From Neckera pumila (Eukaryota; Streptophyta; Bryopsida; Hypnales; Neckeraceae): DNA of 64,000 nt. The stretch is from the NCBI GenBank assembly GCA_963969595.1, contig OZ018409.1, positions 18,942,975 through 19,006,974 on the forward strand, read 5' to 3'. The notes beneath the pieces were generated by a model that saw nothing but the letters and a program-made list of their open reading frames with translations, ran no database searches and was not told the origin of the DNA. Positions within the stretch are counted from its first letter, which is position 1; each line of letters starts with the position of its first letter. Made by a program: the position numbers and the translations under genes. Positions 12,546-24,535 of this stretch are shown piece by piece.

Positions 12546-13604
12546 CCCTATACTCCTGCGCAGTAGGAACTTCTAAAGCTAGTCGTCAAAGAACTAGAAA
12601 AGAACAGACAGAAAGAAGTTAGAATTGCTTACTTGAATCACGCGCAGACCTCGCAGAGAAGGGCTTCACCAGCCGTTCGAGGGCGACGTCTGAGTCACTC
12701 TTGTGAAACTGTACTCCTGTCTGCTGTGGAACTAAGTGCCTCTCTCCTCATGTAGCATTAGCTGTTAAGGTTGGAAACATTGGCGAACCTTTGACCTATA
12801 AGGGCTTCCATGAAATTGCAACAAAAAAAAGAACGTCACTGCGTGATCACTCTACCATTTCAACGCAATGGTTGTGGGACTGATGAATCCTAAACCGAAG
12901 ACCTTCCCGAAGAGCGGCTGAGAAATTGGCACAGCGAAGCCTCGGGTGTTCGTTTCCTAAACTGCAGTGCTCTTCGCCTTAGACGTAACGAATCTAAGTT
13001 TGAAGTTATCGAGTGTATTCATTCTCCGACTAACTCCTCAGTGGTACACAAGTTCCAGTTATTCTTGCCTCAAACACTTGAATGAGAGAGACAGCTAGTT
13101 GCCGTTCTGAAACGCTTGGAACACAGGCAATAAGAGTGCAAGATCGATCATTAAAAATTTTAATGCGATTATCGGCATTTGACAGCCTAATACCCTACTA
13201 GGACTGTAATTGCTCCGTTTCTACAAATTTGAGGACTTCTTGAACAACACTCAGACTCAACGAGGATTTCAGAAATTATCAAGTGTCACCTTTTGCAATA
13301 CGCTCGTGAAATCCCCCTCTCAACCCGCATCCTTTACACCCCTAGATTGTCTACTTCCATCCCCAATTCAAAGTATCGGGAGTGAAGTGATTCCTGTGTC
13401 CAGGGACTACCACGTCTAATTTAAAATCTGAAGATTAGGGTTTCGGTTTGAATGTGACGACTAGTTTTCATTTGTGATCGTCCGATTGTCATCTTGAAAG
13501 TTTCCGTGATTCTTTGAAATTTATTTTCTGACTTCTTCCCAGAGCGTTTCAGTGGTCTTAGCAAGACTCAACTCCTTCACTTAATTTTTCACTAAATAGG
13601 CATC

Positions 13605-13855
13605 TCTTAAAGGAACCTTGTATTAGCTGATTGCATTTAGGGGTAAACTACAGTCTTTGAAACAATTTTCAGTAAATTATTGTAGGAAGAATGATGGAAT
13701 TGGCATCTAATCCAAGTCGTTTCATATTTTTCAGACGTTTGTGGAATTAGTTACAATTTTTTGAATTTCAAATGTAGTGGTCACTAGAAGGGACCCCTCT
13801 TGAAATGTACACTGTTGGTACATTGAAGGAAACAAAAGCTAATTCTTTGTTAGAG
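13605..13855 (-). repeat. Dispersed repeat R2, reverse copy
   Basis: Complement of the R2 words seen at 38150-38410 and 58895-59205: CATCTAATCCAAGTCGTTTC, CATATTTTTC and GTGGTCACTAGAAGGG. It is non-coding. Confidence 0.6.
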
Positions 13856-14059
13856 GTTACTTTTAGAGCCGAGTCTCTTTAAGAGATGCCTATTTTAAAG
13901 TCTCTATCACTGGGGATTCAAGTGCCATGTGAATGCTGTGGTCTGTTGAATCAAAAAGTTTTAGAATGAGAATGTGAGAATCTATTAAAGCATCCGCCTC
14001 ACTAAAGGTTCATTAATTGTGAATCCAAAGAAGAAAAAATGCCTTTATAAAATCCCTAA

Positions 14060-14943
14060 AGCTTGTTAGTATATTATAATTCAAAATGATTCAAGACTAA
14101 CATTGAAAGTAGAAGTACCAAAATATAGAAAAATAAAATTTTGGACATATGTAATTGTAGGGTCTTATAATACGTTATTTGTAGAAGGTATATTGAAAAA
14201 AATTCAAATATGTCCAACATGTGGACTATAGAATACTAGTAATCCTTCCCTGTACTATACAAAGAACATAGCAATTGCTTTTAAAAAGGGCACATTCAGC
14301 ATCCAAAATGTTCATGTTGGTGATGCTTCTTTATATCTATTGTTGAAAGTAAGTTTGGAACATGCTTAACAAAATTGATAGCACTTACAACTGTATAGCA
14401 TTTAGAAAATAATAGTAGGCAGAATATTTGAGCTAATGATTTAAAATAATAAATAGTGAAGAATTTAGTTATAGAATAGAAAAATGCCAATTCCCAGTAG
14501 TTGTAATAATATATTGCAAAATTACATCCCATGATTTCATTTTTTTGCAAAAACTTTGAAAATGGAGTTAAATGAAGGACTTAGGAAGAATTGTATAGTA
14601 GGTAATCCATAAGTAAGCACACATTTAAACAACTCATTACTTTCATCTCATTAATCAAAATGGAATGATTAAAGGCTTTCCACATATGTTGAAAATTGTA
14701 AAACCAACTATACTTTCTTCCTTTTTTTTAAATTGGTTTTCTTTTATTTGCCTAGATTGCTTTGTTGATGGAGAAAAAGGAATGCAATTAACGCAAATAA
14801 CGTTGTAACCATATAGGTAGTAATCTTTAAAACAATGATTTTTTTTTCAAACTTCATTTCCCCTATTTATTATTCTATTTTGTTGTGATTTCTTTGAAAT
14901 TGCAATGTTCCCAGAAAATGCACCTCGGTCCATTAGGGATTAA
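14060..14943 (-). repeat. R1 copy, reverse orientation
   Basis: It carries reverse-oriented R1 words (TAATTGTAGGGTCTTATAAT, TCATTTTTTTGCAAAAAC, AATGGAATGATTAAAGGC) and ends, as the reverse-strand 5' terminus, CGGTCCATTAGGGATTAA. The left boundary is approximate. Confidence 0.5.
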
Positions 14944-17900
14944 TGAGTGCTTCTAGAGCACAATGATTGTTAGAGATTACTATGTTCATGTAGAGTATGT
15001 TTGCAAAGTGTTATATAATTTTTACCAAATCGACTAGAATTTTATTTGTGGTTAAGTTTAGGTTTGTTTGCTAAATGAATTTCAATGCTTTCAAGGGTCA
15101 TGTTTGCAAATAATTGGAAGTATAGTTTGTTTTATTTGGAACTGTTAATTTCTAACCTTATAAAAAGTAGTAGTTCCATTAATTTATTAAAGTGGATGGG
15201 AGGGGGTCAACTGTCATAAGAACTTTTGGTATGAACATGTAGGGCTAAAAACAAAAACATTCAAATTATTTTTTCCAAAAAAAGGATTGTAGTTAACATG
15301 GGAAGAATTGATTCATTCTATTTGGATTGATGACACAGAAGTAGCGGATAGTCTTATTTTTTAGACATTCATGCATCTCTTTGGAACTATGAGAGGTTTT
15401 ATTAACGTTTGAAATGGATGTTGCAAATTCTTTTAAAAAGCCAAATTGCACAAGATTTTTTTACACTGCTAGAACAATGTCACTATAGGATCATTGATAT
15501 GAAATTTCTTATTCTACAAATAATGAACTGGTTCTTACTTCCATGAATGAAGTACTAGTACTCGATTATTGTAGGAGGAGTACAAATGAAGTTTGACTTA
15601 CTAATAATAGATTTTAAAACTCTACATAGAATTCTTGAACATGAAGTATTAAAAATTGAGTACATGTTGTGCTAAAATGTAAAAACAGAAACCATCCAGA
15701 CAATTTCCCCAAAAAGAGAATGTTGTTACTTTTCATATAAGTCAGTTGTAATCGTTTCTACAGGATATTATAAATTTGTTTCACATATTAGTATAATAGT
15801 ATACTGTAAAATCCTACGATAAGGTAAACAAAACAAACAATGTGTGCAGTTCAGGGTAGTTTGCAATGGAAATGGTAGTTTAACCTATTTTTTATGAAGA
15901 AGTCTAGGCTTTTAAGCTTTGGATTTCATTTGTCCATTATAAATTGGAAGTTGGAAAAGCATTTTTTATTTTCATCTTTGAATTGAGAGGTAATTCTAGA
16001 TTACCATGTATTTTATGATATTTTTTTAGCATTTAAAAAAAAAATGAATTTCCAATTTAATTTATAGAAGGTAAATTTCTCTTGAAAGCATCATTTGTGC
16101 TTGCATGTTCACATTATTGTAGTAGAGTTGGTGACAAAAAGATCCATTCTTCATTAACACACTTCTTCATATAGTCAATACTTCACCAAATTTTACAACT
16201 AACTATACATTATAAAAGATATGAAAGAGAGACAAAAAATGTTAATATTTGAGGCAAATCTAACACAGAGAAGTTATTAAAAAAAATTTAGAAATAATAA
16301 AATGAAAATCACAGTTAAAAGGCTCTAAAACTTGTTAGAAATTCACCACCAATGTTCCACCAATTTAAAACCAATCCATTATCAATCTACAAGGTGCTCG
16401 CTTGATTTGAAGCAGTTTCAAATTCTAAAGAGCGACTTAGAGGCAAAACAATGTTGTTGACGTTGATGTTAGAGGCAAATTTCTTATGAATTATAAGTGC
16501 AAAATTGTCTTTGGCAAGTATTAAAGGATGGTAGGGCAATTATTTTCACTTCAAATTCTAATACTTTTATTTCCATGTCTTCAGCTTTTAGAATATATAA
16601 TTAGTTCTAAAGTTGGTGGAGAATTGACTCCTTTGGAAATATCCAAGTGAGGAATGGACTTATTGGTCCTCATCTCTAAGTAATGTAGTTCATGTAATTG
16701 TTTTATTATAATTAACTTTTAAACTTTATGGTAGATTCATTTTTCATTTGGACTTAATTAAAAAAAAAAAAAAAATAGGTAATAATTTTGTCTACCACCA
16801 GTTCAACATGAAAATGTACTTAATGAAGAAGTAAGGGAATTTGGTAGTCTAACTGCACTTGAGGAATTGTATGCTGGCTATTGTGATCTCGTGGGATATT
16901 TTGTTGTCTTTTGCGTTTGTTGTCTGAAAGTTTTTAGAGAACTTCAAATACTTTGAATTTATTTAATTACGACTTCATATTTATTTGTAGTTATGGAATT
17001 GTAAGCAATTATTGAGGTGAAAGCTGTAGAGTAGATTTTGATGTAGCCTTTGTGCATATTGCCTTTATATGAAATTTGAAAGTTATGTAACTAACATGAT
17101 ACAACATGCAAATTTAAGAATGATTAGAACTTGCAGTCTGGAAATCTTATTGTACTAGTATGTAATGTGCAATTGTCCGATTAATGAAGGTTGCAAAAAA
17201 ACATTTTAGACCACAAACATTATGTAGAAAAGCTTTTTTTCCTCACAAACATAAAGAGTGGCAGTTTTGCATATTGCATGTTCAAAATATGCTTTGTTCT
17301 TTAGTATTAGTGACATTGAATTGCATAGTCATTAGATTGTTCATTTTGCAAATTGACCATAGATTAATTATAAATAGGAAATTGTAGTACTTGAAGTTCC
17401 ATTTTGCAATTAAAGTGCATAGGAATGCTTGACTTGCTCTAATTCTGCCTTGAAATTGTGATATGTGCATTAGAAAATCCACTAGCATAGCCAACATTTT
17501 TTAACATAGGTGAATCATAATATAGAACAGTAAAGCTAGTTGAGGAACTGAACAATTTATTAGTGAAGGTCAATGCAATAGAGGTGATGGCTATTTCATC
17601 GTTTTCAAAAGTTGATTAGGAATATAATTTTGGAAAATGGTAAAACTCATTATCGTAGCTTTTTCTGAATGGAAAAGAATAAATTTTTGAGAAGTAAATT
17701 ATCTATAATAAAATATAGTTTGGAACGTCATAAATCTATGAATTTAGAGGTAGAGAACTTAGAAGTGCCCAAAAATTTCCAAATGTAATTTGACTGAGAT
17801 AAAAAAGAATGGTCTTTTATGTCGTTCCCATTGAAGGATTAGTTTATGTTTTTAAAATGTAATCCTGTAGATTGTTGAAGCATTGGCTTATACTTGTTTA

Positions 17901-18166
17901 CAACAATTTTGAGTGCAAAATTGCATAACAAATTTTGGATGCTAAAGGGTATGTAAAAGATTAAGAATTTTAATATCGTTACTTTTTGGAAACTTAGCAA
18001 GATGATCAAAATTTTGTGTGTATGTAAGTGAATTAGCATATGTAATGCTTATGTTTAAAGAATTTGACATATTGATCCTAATCTTGTTTTGTTTGGGATT
18101 GCAGAAGGTGCGGAATCTACTTCATAAAAATTATTAGTTAAATAGAATTACACAAAGGGTATTAGT
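14944..18166. other. AT-rich DNA with R1-like pieces
   Basis: A forward R1-like stretch at about 15240-15925 includes GATTCATTCTATTTGGATTGATGA and AAGTCTAGGCTTTTAAGC. The rest is AT-rich with homopolymer runs and no supported gene. A sequence at 18090-18104 (TTTGGGATTGCAG) resembles a splice acceptor just upstream of the decayed reading frame that follows. Confidence 0.35.
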
Positions 18167-19565
18167 TTGCAAACATATGAAAGTACTGAAGTTCTTAAGG
18201 AAATACGTGACTATAATGCACCAGTAACGGAAGAAATGGCAGCGGAAGCATTTGGGAGTCCAGCGGTTTTCAATGCCATAGGTACTACGGTGGTCGCAAC
18301 AGAGCGAAGAAGCGTAGGGGAAAGATTGGCGCGTGTGGTACGGGGAAGACTTTTTGAACAAAAAAATTATAATTATGTGGATGGAGAACCACAGTCTACC
18401 AGTGGCATGGTTGAACTTCTTGGGGACGAAGGACGTATTGTGGGAGTTGGCGTGCTGGATATCAATTTCAAATGCGGTGATGAGCTTCACCACATGAAAT
18501 TACGTCCTTTTGAAATTGCGGTTTTTATAAGACGTGCTGTACAGGAAATGGAATGGGTTGGGGAGTTGGTAGGAAAAACTATGGGAGATGGACCTTGTGG
18601 AGGTGTTTGCAACTGATCAGAGGGAATTGAAAGCATTGGACGAGTTCATTGCATACAAAAAGAATATGATACAGAGAGGCTTCAACCCAATCAGGAATAT
18701 GGAAGCGATGGACGAAATAGAAGAATTCAAGGATTATTTGGAGGAATTCCCACAACAAAATAGAGAAGGTGTCCGTGATTTACCATTTTGGCCCAACAAT
18801 GTTTTGAACTAGAACATGGACGGTGGAATTGTTCCTGACGTGGAAGGAAGTACAATTCCAAGTGCACTTGCTGATGAGGATGGAAATAGAACGGAGAGTG
18901 CAGCCGTTGACAAGATTATGGCGACAATGCCAAATCCTGAGAGGGAGGGTATTTCGGACCCCTTAGAGATAGACCTCCACAAGCAACATCACGAAGAGTG
19001 ACTGGGGGGAGGATTCAAAGCAGAAGGAATGAAGTTATATCAGAGCTACAATAAGATGCAGAGGAAGATCCGTTTCCTCCATTCAATCCAGAAAATGACG
19101 TTTTTTTAGGGAACAAGGAGCAATTCGTAGCCCTTACTGTAGAACTAGCGGAAGTAAGAGGAGGAGTACCCTTTTTTTTAGGGAAGGTGCTAGAATTTGG
19201 TCAGGGGACGTGGGCCTCGAAGATGAAGGTCTTGTAGTATTGGCCTACTATGAGACCTGGAGCACATGATGAAGCAAGTAGTAACTGAGTGAGGTACACA
19301 AACTGTATGGAGTCAATGTGGGAACCGTCTGGTGAGATGTTGGGCTGGACCGAGAAGGAAACCGCTATATATTCATGGACGGATGTCCCTCGTTGAGGGA
19401 GAAGTAGTCATGTTATAGGTTCCAAGATTACAATGTATGGCGTGCAAATAGAGGAGACAATGATCATTCTACCAGAGGCTAAAGCGCATCTTCTGGAATA
19501 TATGGCAATGTAGATGGAGAACCTAGATGATGAATGTCTGCAGAATGATTTCAATATGTATTAGT
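18167..19565 (+). pseudogene. Decayed transposon-like gene (unknown family)
   Basis: Coding-style sequence runs through three blocks in shifted frames. Block 1 is 18167-18616 (frame open at both ends, no ATG; contains VELLGDEGRIVGVGVLDINF). Block 2 is 18588-19001, continuing DLVEVFATDQRELKALDEF, with one in-frame TAG at about 18810. Block 3 is about 18980-19395. It holds a basic stretch (RRVTGGRIQSRRN), an acidic stretch, and then VPFFLGKVLEF followed after a gap by MKVL, a stop and YWPTMRPG. The stops in block 3 fall where Trp is expected (TAG before YWP; TGA in SSN-stop-VRYTNC). That fits TGG to TAG/TGA decay of a methylated element. The C-terminal FxLGKV...WYWP style is, from memory, common in plant transposon proteins. 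I cannot name the superfamily and see no catalytic triad. Confidence 0.5.
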
Positions 19566-19879
19566 GAAGTATGATATTATGCAGTGCTCTTTGACCTTGT
19601 AGTTGTAGGTATGTAGAAGTACTTGAGTGTAAAGCGCAGAGTAATATGTCTTAAAAATAGTGTGGAGTGAAAAGTGTGAAAAGGTTTCATGAAATAATTA
19701 TAAAAAATGGAGTGTTAGACAACTTTTCACCAAGCAATTTCTCTTACTAAGAGCAAATGATGTTTTCAATAATCCCTCCCCCCCTCAACATTTGAGACTG
19801 TCCATTTTAGATGCCGTACTAGCCAAGTGCAATGTCGCACCCCCCAAGTGCAAGAATGTCTAATTCTGTGTTCCATGCG

Positions 19880-20399
19880 GATTGGAAGATAATAGCATTT
19901 TAATTATGGAATTGAAAAATGTTAATCCCAATGGTCGTAATGTTGTAATAAACAACCTACATCCTATGATTTTTTTTTCCAGAAAATATTAAAAAATTCA
20001 ATTAATTAAACAACTTCAAAGTTTATTTCAGAGTAGAGAATCCATAATTGCCTGAAAACTAAAAACCAAATAAATTTTTATTCATTGGTCAAAATGGATT
20101 GATTCAAAAGCTTTCCATGTATAAATTACTCTAGAAAATCAAGATCAAATTTTTATTTTTGAAGAAATTGATTTTTTCTAATCTGCCTGGGCTGCCCAGT
20201 TACAAAAAAAAATAATATAATTGGCCATAACTTTTGACTCCTATTTCCAAATGTCATGAAATTTTGTGCATATGAAAGATATTCCTCGCACCCACCTTCC
20301 ACTAAAATTTTAGCTTAAAATATAGAAATCTCTAGTCACACGCACCTACCCAAAATTTTTATATAGACAAAAAGTGCATGCTGGTCTTTTAGGAGTTAA
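19880..20399 (-). repeat. R1 copy, reverse orientation
   Basis: This is the complement of the 5' half of the copy at 45007-45959: TGACTCCTATTTCCAAATGT, CATGAAATTTTGTGCATATG and CATGCTGGTCTTTTAGGAGTTAA. The terminal TTAA is at 20396-20399. Confidence 0.75.
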
Positions 20400-20739
20400 T
20401 CACATACAAGGTCTTGTAATTGCTATAGGAATTAGAGAATTTATTTTATTAGAGAAATTAGAGAATTTATTTTTTTGATGCTTCTGAAGTATTAGTGCCA
20501 TCAATCTACCATTTGGATTTCTGTGTTTTGAAAGTATGTGATAGAAAATGTGGTTGGAAAATTATATAGTTTATTGTTAATTCTTTGGACACTATTGCAT
20601 TGCAAGATTTTTTGGGATGTCCTTTATGTCTTTGCTTGCCTTGGAAAATTTGTGGAAAGATGCCTAATAGGACCTTTAGTATGCTAGATTTTTAAAATCA
20701 AAACCTATAGTGCAAAAATCTTCAACAATTGGTGTCAAA

Positions 20740-20960
20740 GGCATTTGAAATTCTTCTTTAGGATCAAAAAACAACAACTTTCACTTGAAATGCATATATC
20801 TTTCAATAAATACAATCAAACGTACAAAAATTTTACCACCTCTTCTTCTACAAGTCTAGTAGAAAATTCTACCCTTTAATTTCTTGTAAATGCAACCAAA
20901 ATGTCAATTTTGAGTGATTTTGACCAAAAAGGGCCTTGGGGCTTTAGGGGATTAGTAGAA
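20740..20960 (+). repeat. R1 3' fragment
   Basis: Matches R1 3' words: AAATGCATATATCTTTCAAT, GTCAATTTTGAGTGATTTTG, ending GGGGCTTTAGGGGATTAG. Confidence 0.55.
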
Positions 20961-21291
20961 AAGAATGACTGTCTTAGATTTAGGTTGTAAAATGAAGAAG
21001 AGTTATCCATTGTGACACAATTTAGTGGGGATTTCTTTATAACTTAGTGTACCTAAGTTCATGGAACAACTTCTAATGTAAGAGTTCCAAATCACTTCAA
21101 ATAATATAACCTCCAATGCACGCGCAGCAAAGAGGTTCATGACTTGTGAGCCACCGAAAATACCGGTCTCAGTCTCCCAAACCGTACATACCATATACCG
21201 TAGTCTACACTACACCATTCATACAATACATCACCCCGAACTCAACCGCGCAGGATCGTGCTCAAGCACCCCGGGGAAATATTAGGGTTTG

Positions 21292-23593
21292 ATGCCCCAG
21301 TGGCCTCCAGCTATGGCGTTCCGCAGATGCCGCACCACGCCTTCTGCCGGGTCCCCTCCACCCTCGCACCACCACCATGCCACTCTGCTCGCCTGCAACC
21401 CCCCTCGCCCCTCGTCCTCCTCGAGGTTAAAATACGTCCTGTGCGTCACCGCCGCCGCGCTCCTGCTGCTCGTGTTCGCCGTCAGCCACAGGCGCGAGGC
21501 GGTCGCCAGTTGCCGACTCTGCTTGCTCGGAGAAGGCGCGGTGCGCGAGTATCGAAACGGAGACGGAGGGGTGCAGCATCTGTTGCATGCGGATAATCAA
21601 CTCGAGGAGGACGACAGTGATGAGGACGATGAAGGAGAGGGGGAGGGGGAGGGGGAAGGGGAGCCTGCTGCGGAGAGCAGCCTTGCGGTTTCGCACGTTC
21701 ACATTTGTCCGAGGTTGTTTCATGAGAAGCAGACCACGCGGGTGGATCTCATGCATGCGCTCAACAACCTCATGCAGGTCAATCTCTTCTGTTCAGCTGT
21801 CTCTCTTACAATGCCTCGTCTATATCGGGATGCGAGTCTGATTTTCTTTCGCGGCGTATTTCCTTTCTGGGGTGAGTTTGAAGGCTTACCATTGACGTTT
21901 TGTCCAACGTTTTGCGCGCTGCAATTTTGGTACAGTGAATGCACCATATATTGTGTATATTTGATTCAGTGGGTGAAAAATCAATGTGACTCACCAACAA
22001 GCCATGGAGGTTGAATGCTACTAGGCAGCTTCTAATATGGGCAATGTGAGCAATATCTGTGGCAATGTGGCACATCATAACTGCTGTGGTCCATTGTACA
22101 TGGTGTACAGCGACCGGAGTTTAGGATTTTTGAGTGTTTTGGGGGAAGCTTTCGCCAATTAGTAAAAAATACCTAGAAAATAGCTTAAACAAGTCTCTTT
22201 ATCTTGCTCGCCATATGAGCGATTTTGTGAAAATCCAGAAAATTTACGCTGATGGTGTATTTAGCGTACCGTAGGAATTTTAGAGTATTCTTGGAGCATC
22301 GATCATTTCTCCAGGCTGCTTGCAGGAATCGTTATGCGAAATTGCATTCCTGTGTCGTGAGGTTTGCACGAAAGTCAGCTTTAAACAATCCGCAACTACA
22401 GCAAGTACCAATCAGCGTGGCTGACAAAGCAGTTGCAACTCAACTGAAAATTTTGTATTTTCTTTGGGAGAGGGTTATGACACTGAGTCTCACACTGAGT
22501 CAGGGAAATGAGAGACCCAATGCGGTATATTCCCATTTTAAGTCACTCTGGCAAACAATCAGCGAAGCACGCAATGTGGAAATTCTAAGGAAAATCCGTA
22601 AGGGATGAAAGTCAAAATTAAAGAGGAAAGGTGGAACTCATTATCATTCACTCCATAGCTGTCGGGGTTGTAATGGCAAAGACGAGCATGAGATCTACAA
22701 AAGTGGGCTTCACCCTTCACGGCGAACAAGGAATTTGAGAATCACATCTTGTCCCTTAATGATATTTCCTTTGGAGAATCATCGAATCATTGTCTCAACA
22801 CAGGGAATTCAATGAACTTCCCAGGACACGTGATTTCTTTCGCAAATTTTATGTAAAATATCCTTCACTAAGCTGCTATGCTGCAGTTACGGAATCAGAA
22901 ACAACATCAAAATCCCTCAAACAGCAAGTCTTTTATGACACTGGCAAACTATATCTGCAAAAGTGGGTAAACGTATCAAGGCTAAACGCGCTCGTGCGAA
23001 AATCCCATGAAGACTGCTCTAGTTAGACTGCTCAGCATCAAATCCTGTGCACCTTGAACATTGAAAATCCTACACTAAAGAAAGTTTTTCTTTTGATGCA
23101 GGGGAAAGGTAGAATCACGAGAGAGGAAGTGAACTTCATAGCCGAGAAGCATGTTTCCACCGACACCAATTTCAACAACCACCGTGACTACAAAGAGAAT
23201 TTCGATGCCGAAGTGATACAGGCCGTGGCAGCCTCCCGAGGGAAGATGGTGTACTTCATTGACAGTGTGGAACGCCTGGACCGCGAGATTGATCTCCTGG
23301 ACTTGCGTGGGGATCGTCTCTTGGGCTTCCTGTTGCATCTGAAGGGACGGCTCTGGATTGCAGTCCGACACTTCCAAGGACTTTGGTACAACTTCGACAG
23401 CACCAAGGCCGCTCCTCTGCTGTTCTGTGAGGGCGCCCAGAGCGTGCACACGTTCCTCCACAAGGTGGTCGACGACGGGGGGCTCATCGTAGCCTTGCGG
23501 AAACCACGTCCTGCGAATCCTATCATGTTGGCGGAGAAGCCGCCGCCGTCGTGGACTGATGTTGAATACTGGAAATATCGGTTGTTTGGGTAA
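21292..23593 (+). CDS. Membrane-anchored Josephin-domain protein lacking catalytic Cys and His
   Basis: Two exons, 21292-21777 and 23102-23593, joined in phase 0 (CAG then GTCAAT; acceptor TTTTGATGCAG), give 325 residues. ATG 21292 is the first in-frame ATG; a second at 21313 (MAFRRC) is an alternative. Order: a Pro/His/Ser-rich N terminus, a single transmembrane helix at about 46-64 followed by HRR, an acidic run with (GE)n at 105-124, then a Josephin domain at 142-300. Josephin proteins are Cys proteases that cleave ubiquitin chains (ataxin-3, JOSD). The landmark HEKQ...HALNNLMQ is at 144-162. Here the catalytic Cys position is Asp152 and the catalytic His position (GRxWIAVR) is Leu246; the oxyanion Gln147 and the third residue Asn259 (WYNFDS) remain. 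It is therefore probably a non-catalytic ubiquitin-binding or scaffold protein at a membrane. It converges with the FAD oxidoreductase gene. The 1.3-kb intron contains only chance open frames. Confidence 0.85.
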
Positions 23594-24535
23594 TAGACTT
23601 TGTCACTAGTTTAGGGGAGCCACTCTCAAGTGGAGCTCTTTGCAAAGTGAGTTCCTTCTCGTTTTGAGAGTTGTGGGATGCGAACATGCACCAGCAGTGA
23701 GCACCACTTCAGAATCGGTAACCTGAGTTCCAAGCATGGCGGTTTGTGCTAAAGCAATGCTTGGAGTTGATGTTTCAATGTGAGGTACTAAGGGCCTTAC
23801 CACACAAGGGAAACTAGACGAAAGGCAATTAAGTCATTAGTCTGTAAGAACGAATGGCTACCAAGTAGAAGAATGGCAAAAAAGATTGAGGAGTTTTCAC
23901 AAAAAAACATAATCATGACCATGTCGACTCAGGTGAAATGATGAACTGATACAAGAGAGGACGAAGTGATATACGTCACTGGATTAACAACTTTGGAATT
24001 CAGCAACATCAGCATCCAGTCAAGACATAGCTAGATGTCTACCATACTCTTCGAACTCTGCTATAATACAAGAGTGCTGATGTTCCTCTGAGAATGATTC
24101 TGTTCAACACCGTATGAATTCTTGGCACCTTGAACTGTTGCCTGAAAATAACAGGCAGAACTGTCAACTGTTTCATCAAGGAAATTCACCATCTGGTTTG
24201 CTGATCTTGAACCCAGCAAAAAACAGCCAGAGACTCTTGTGCCAAGAGTTTCTTCTCTTTACTAGTGATATTTGCTCATCAATAAGAACCTGTCGGAATC
24301 AATTGTCAAAAACGGGGTCCTCTTAGTAGTAAGCAGGTTTTCTGACTTCTGCAGGCTGGTCACATGAATGGAGCCCCTCTCTAGCCCCAAGAAATCGGCA
24401 GCTTCATTCGACGATGTTGAGTCAGCACAATCTCGTAAGAATCTATCTACAGGTCATAGCCGAGGTGCAAAGAGAGATGTTGCATTTTCAGATAAGCTCC
24501 TCTTGACCTTAAAGAACAAGACGCGTATTTTCCAT

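Larger units (their letters stand above)
10431..13600. other. GC-richer island without an assignable gene
   Basis: Base composition here resembles the gene island and not the AT-rich repeats. Plant-promoter-like CTAGGGTTT lies at 11831-11839, before a potential donor (CAGAG then GTATGT). At 12159-12302 (+) an ATG-initiated frame of 48 codons ends at AAGAAAG followed by GTAAAA, another donor-like site. The minus strand over 12100-12264 also reads well (MCLAFRSRSAPPPAS, then a hydrophobic FLLLATTAIAFVAAV). I could not chain either into a gene. It may hold an unrecognised or decayed gene. Confidence 0.3.

Noticed and set aside
22252..23026. Open frames of 118 and 78 codons between the two Josephin exons
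   Set aside because: They lie in the intron, are not needed to join the domain, and show no recognisable motif.
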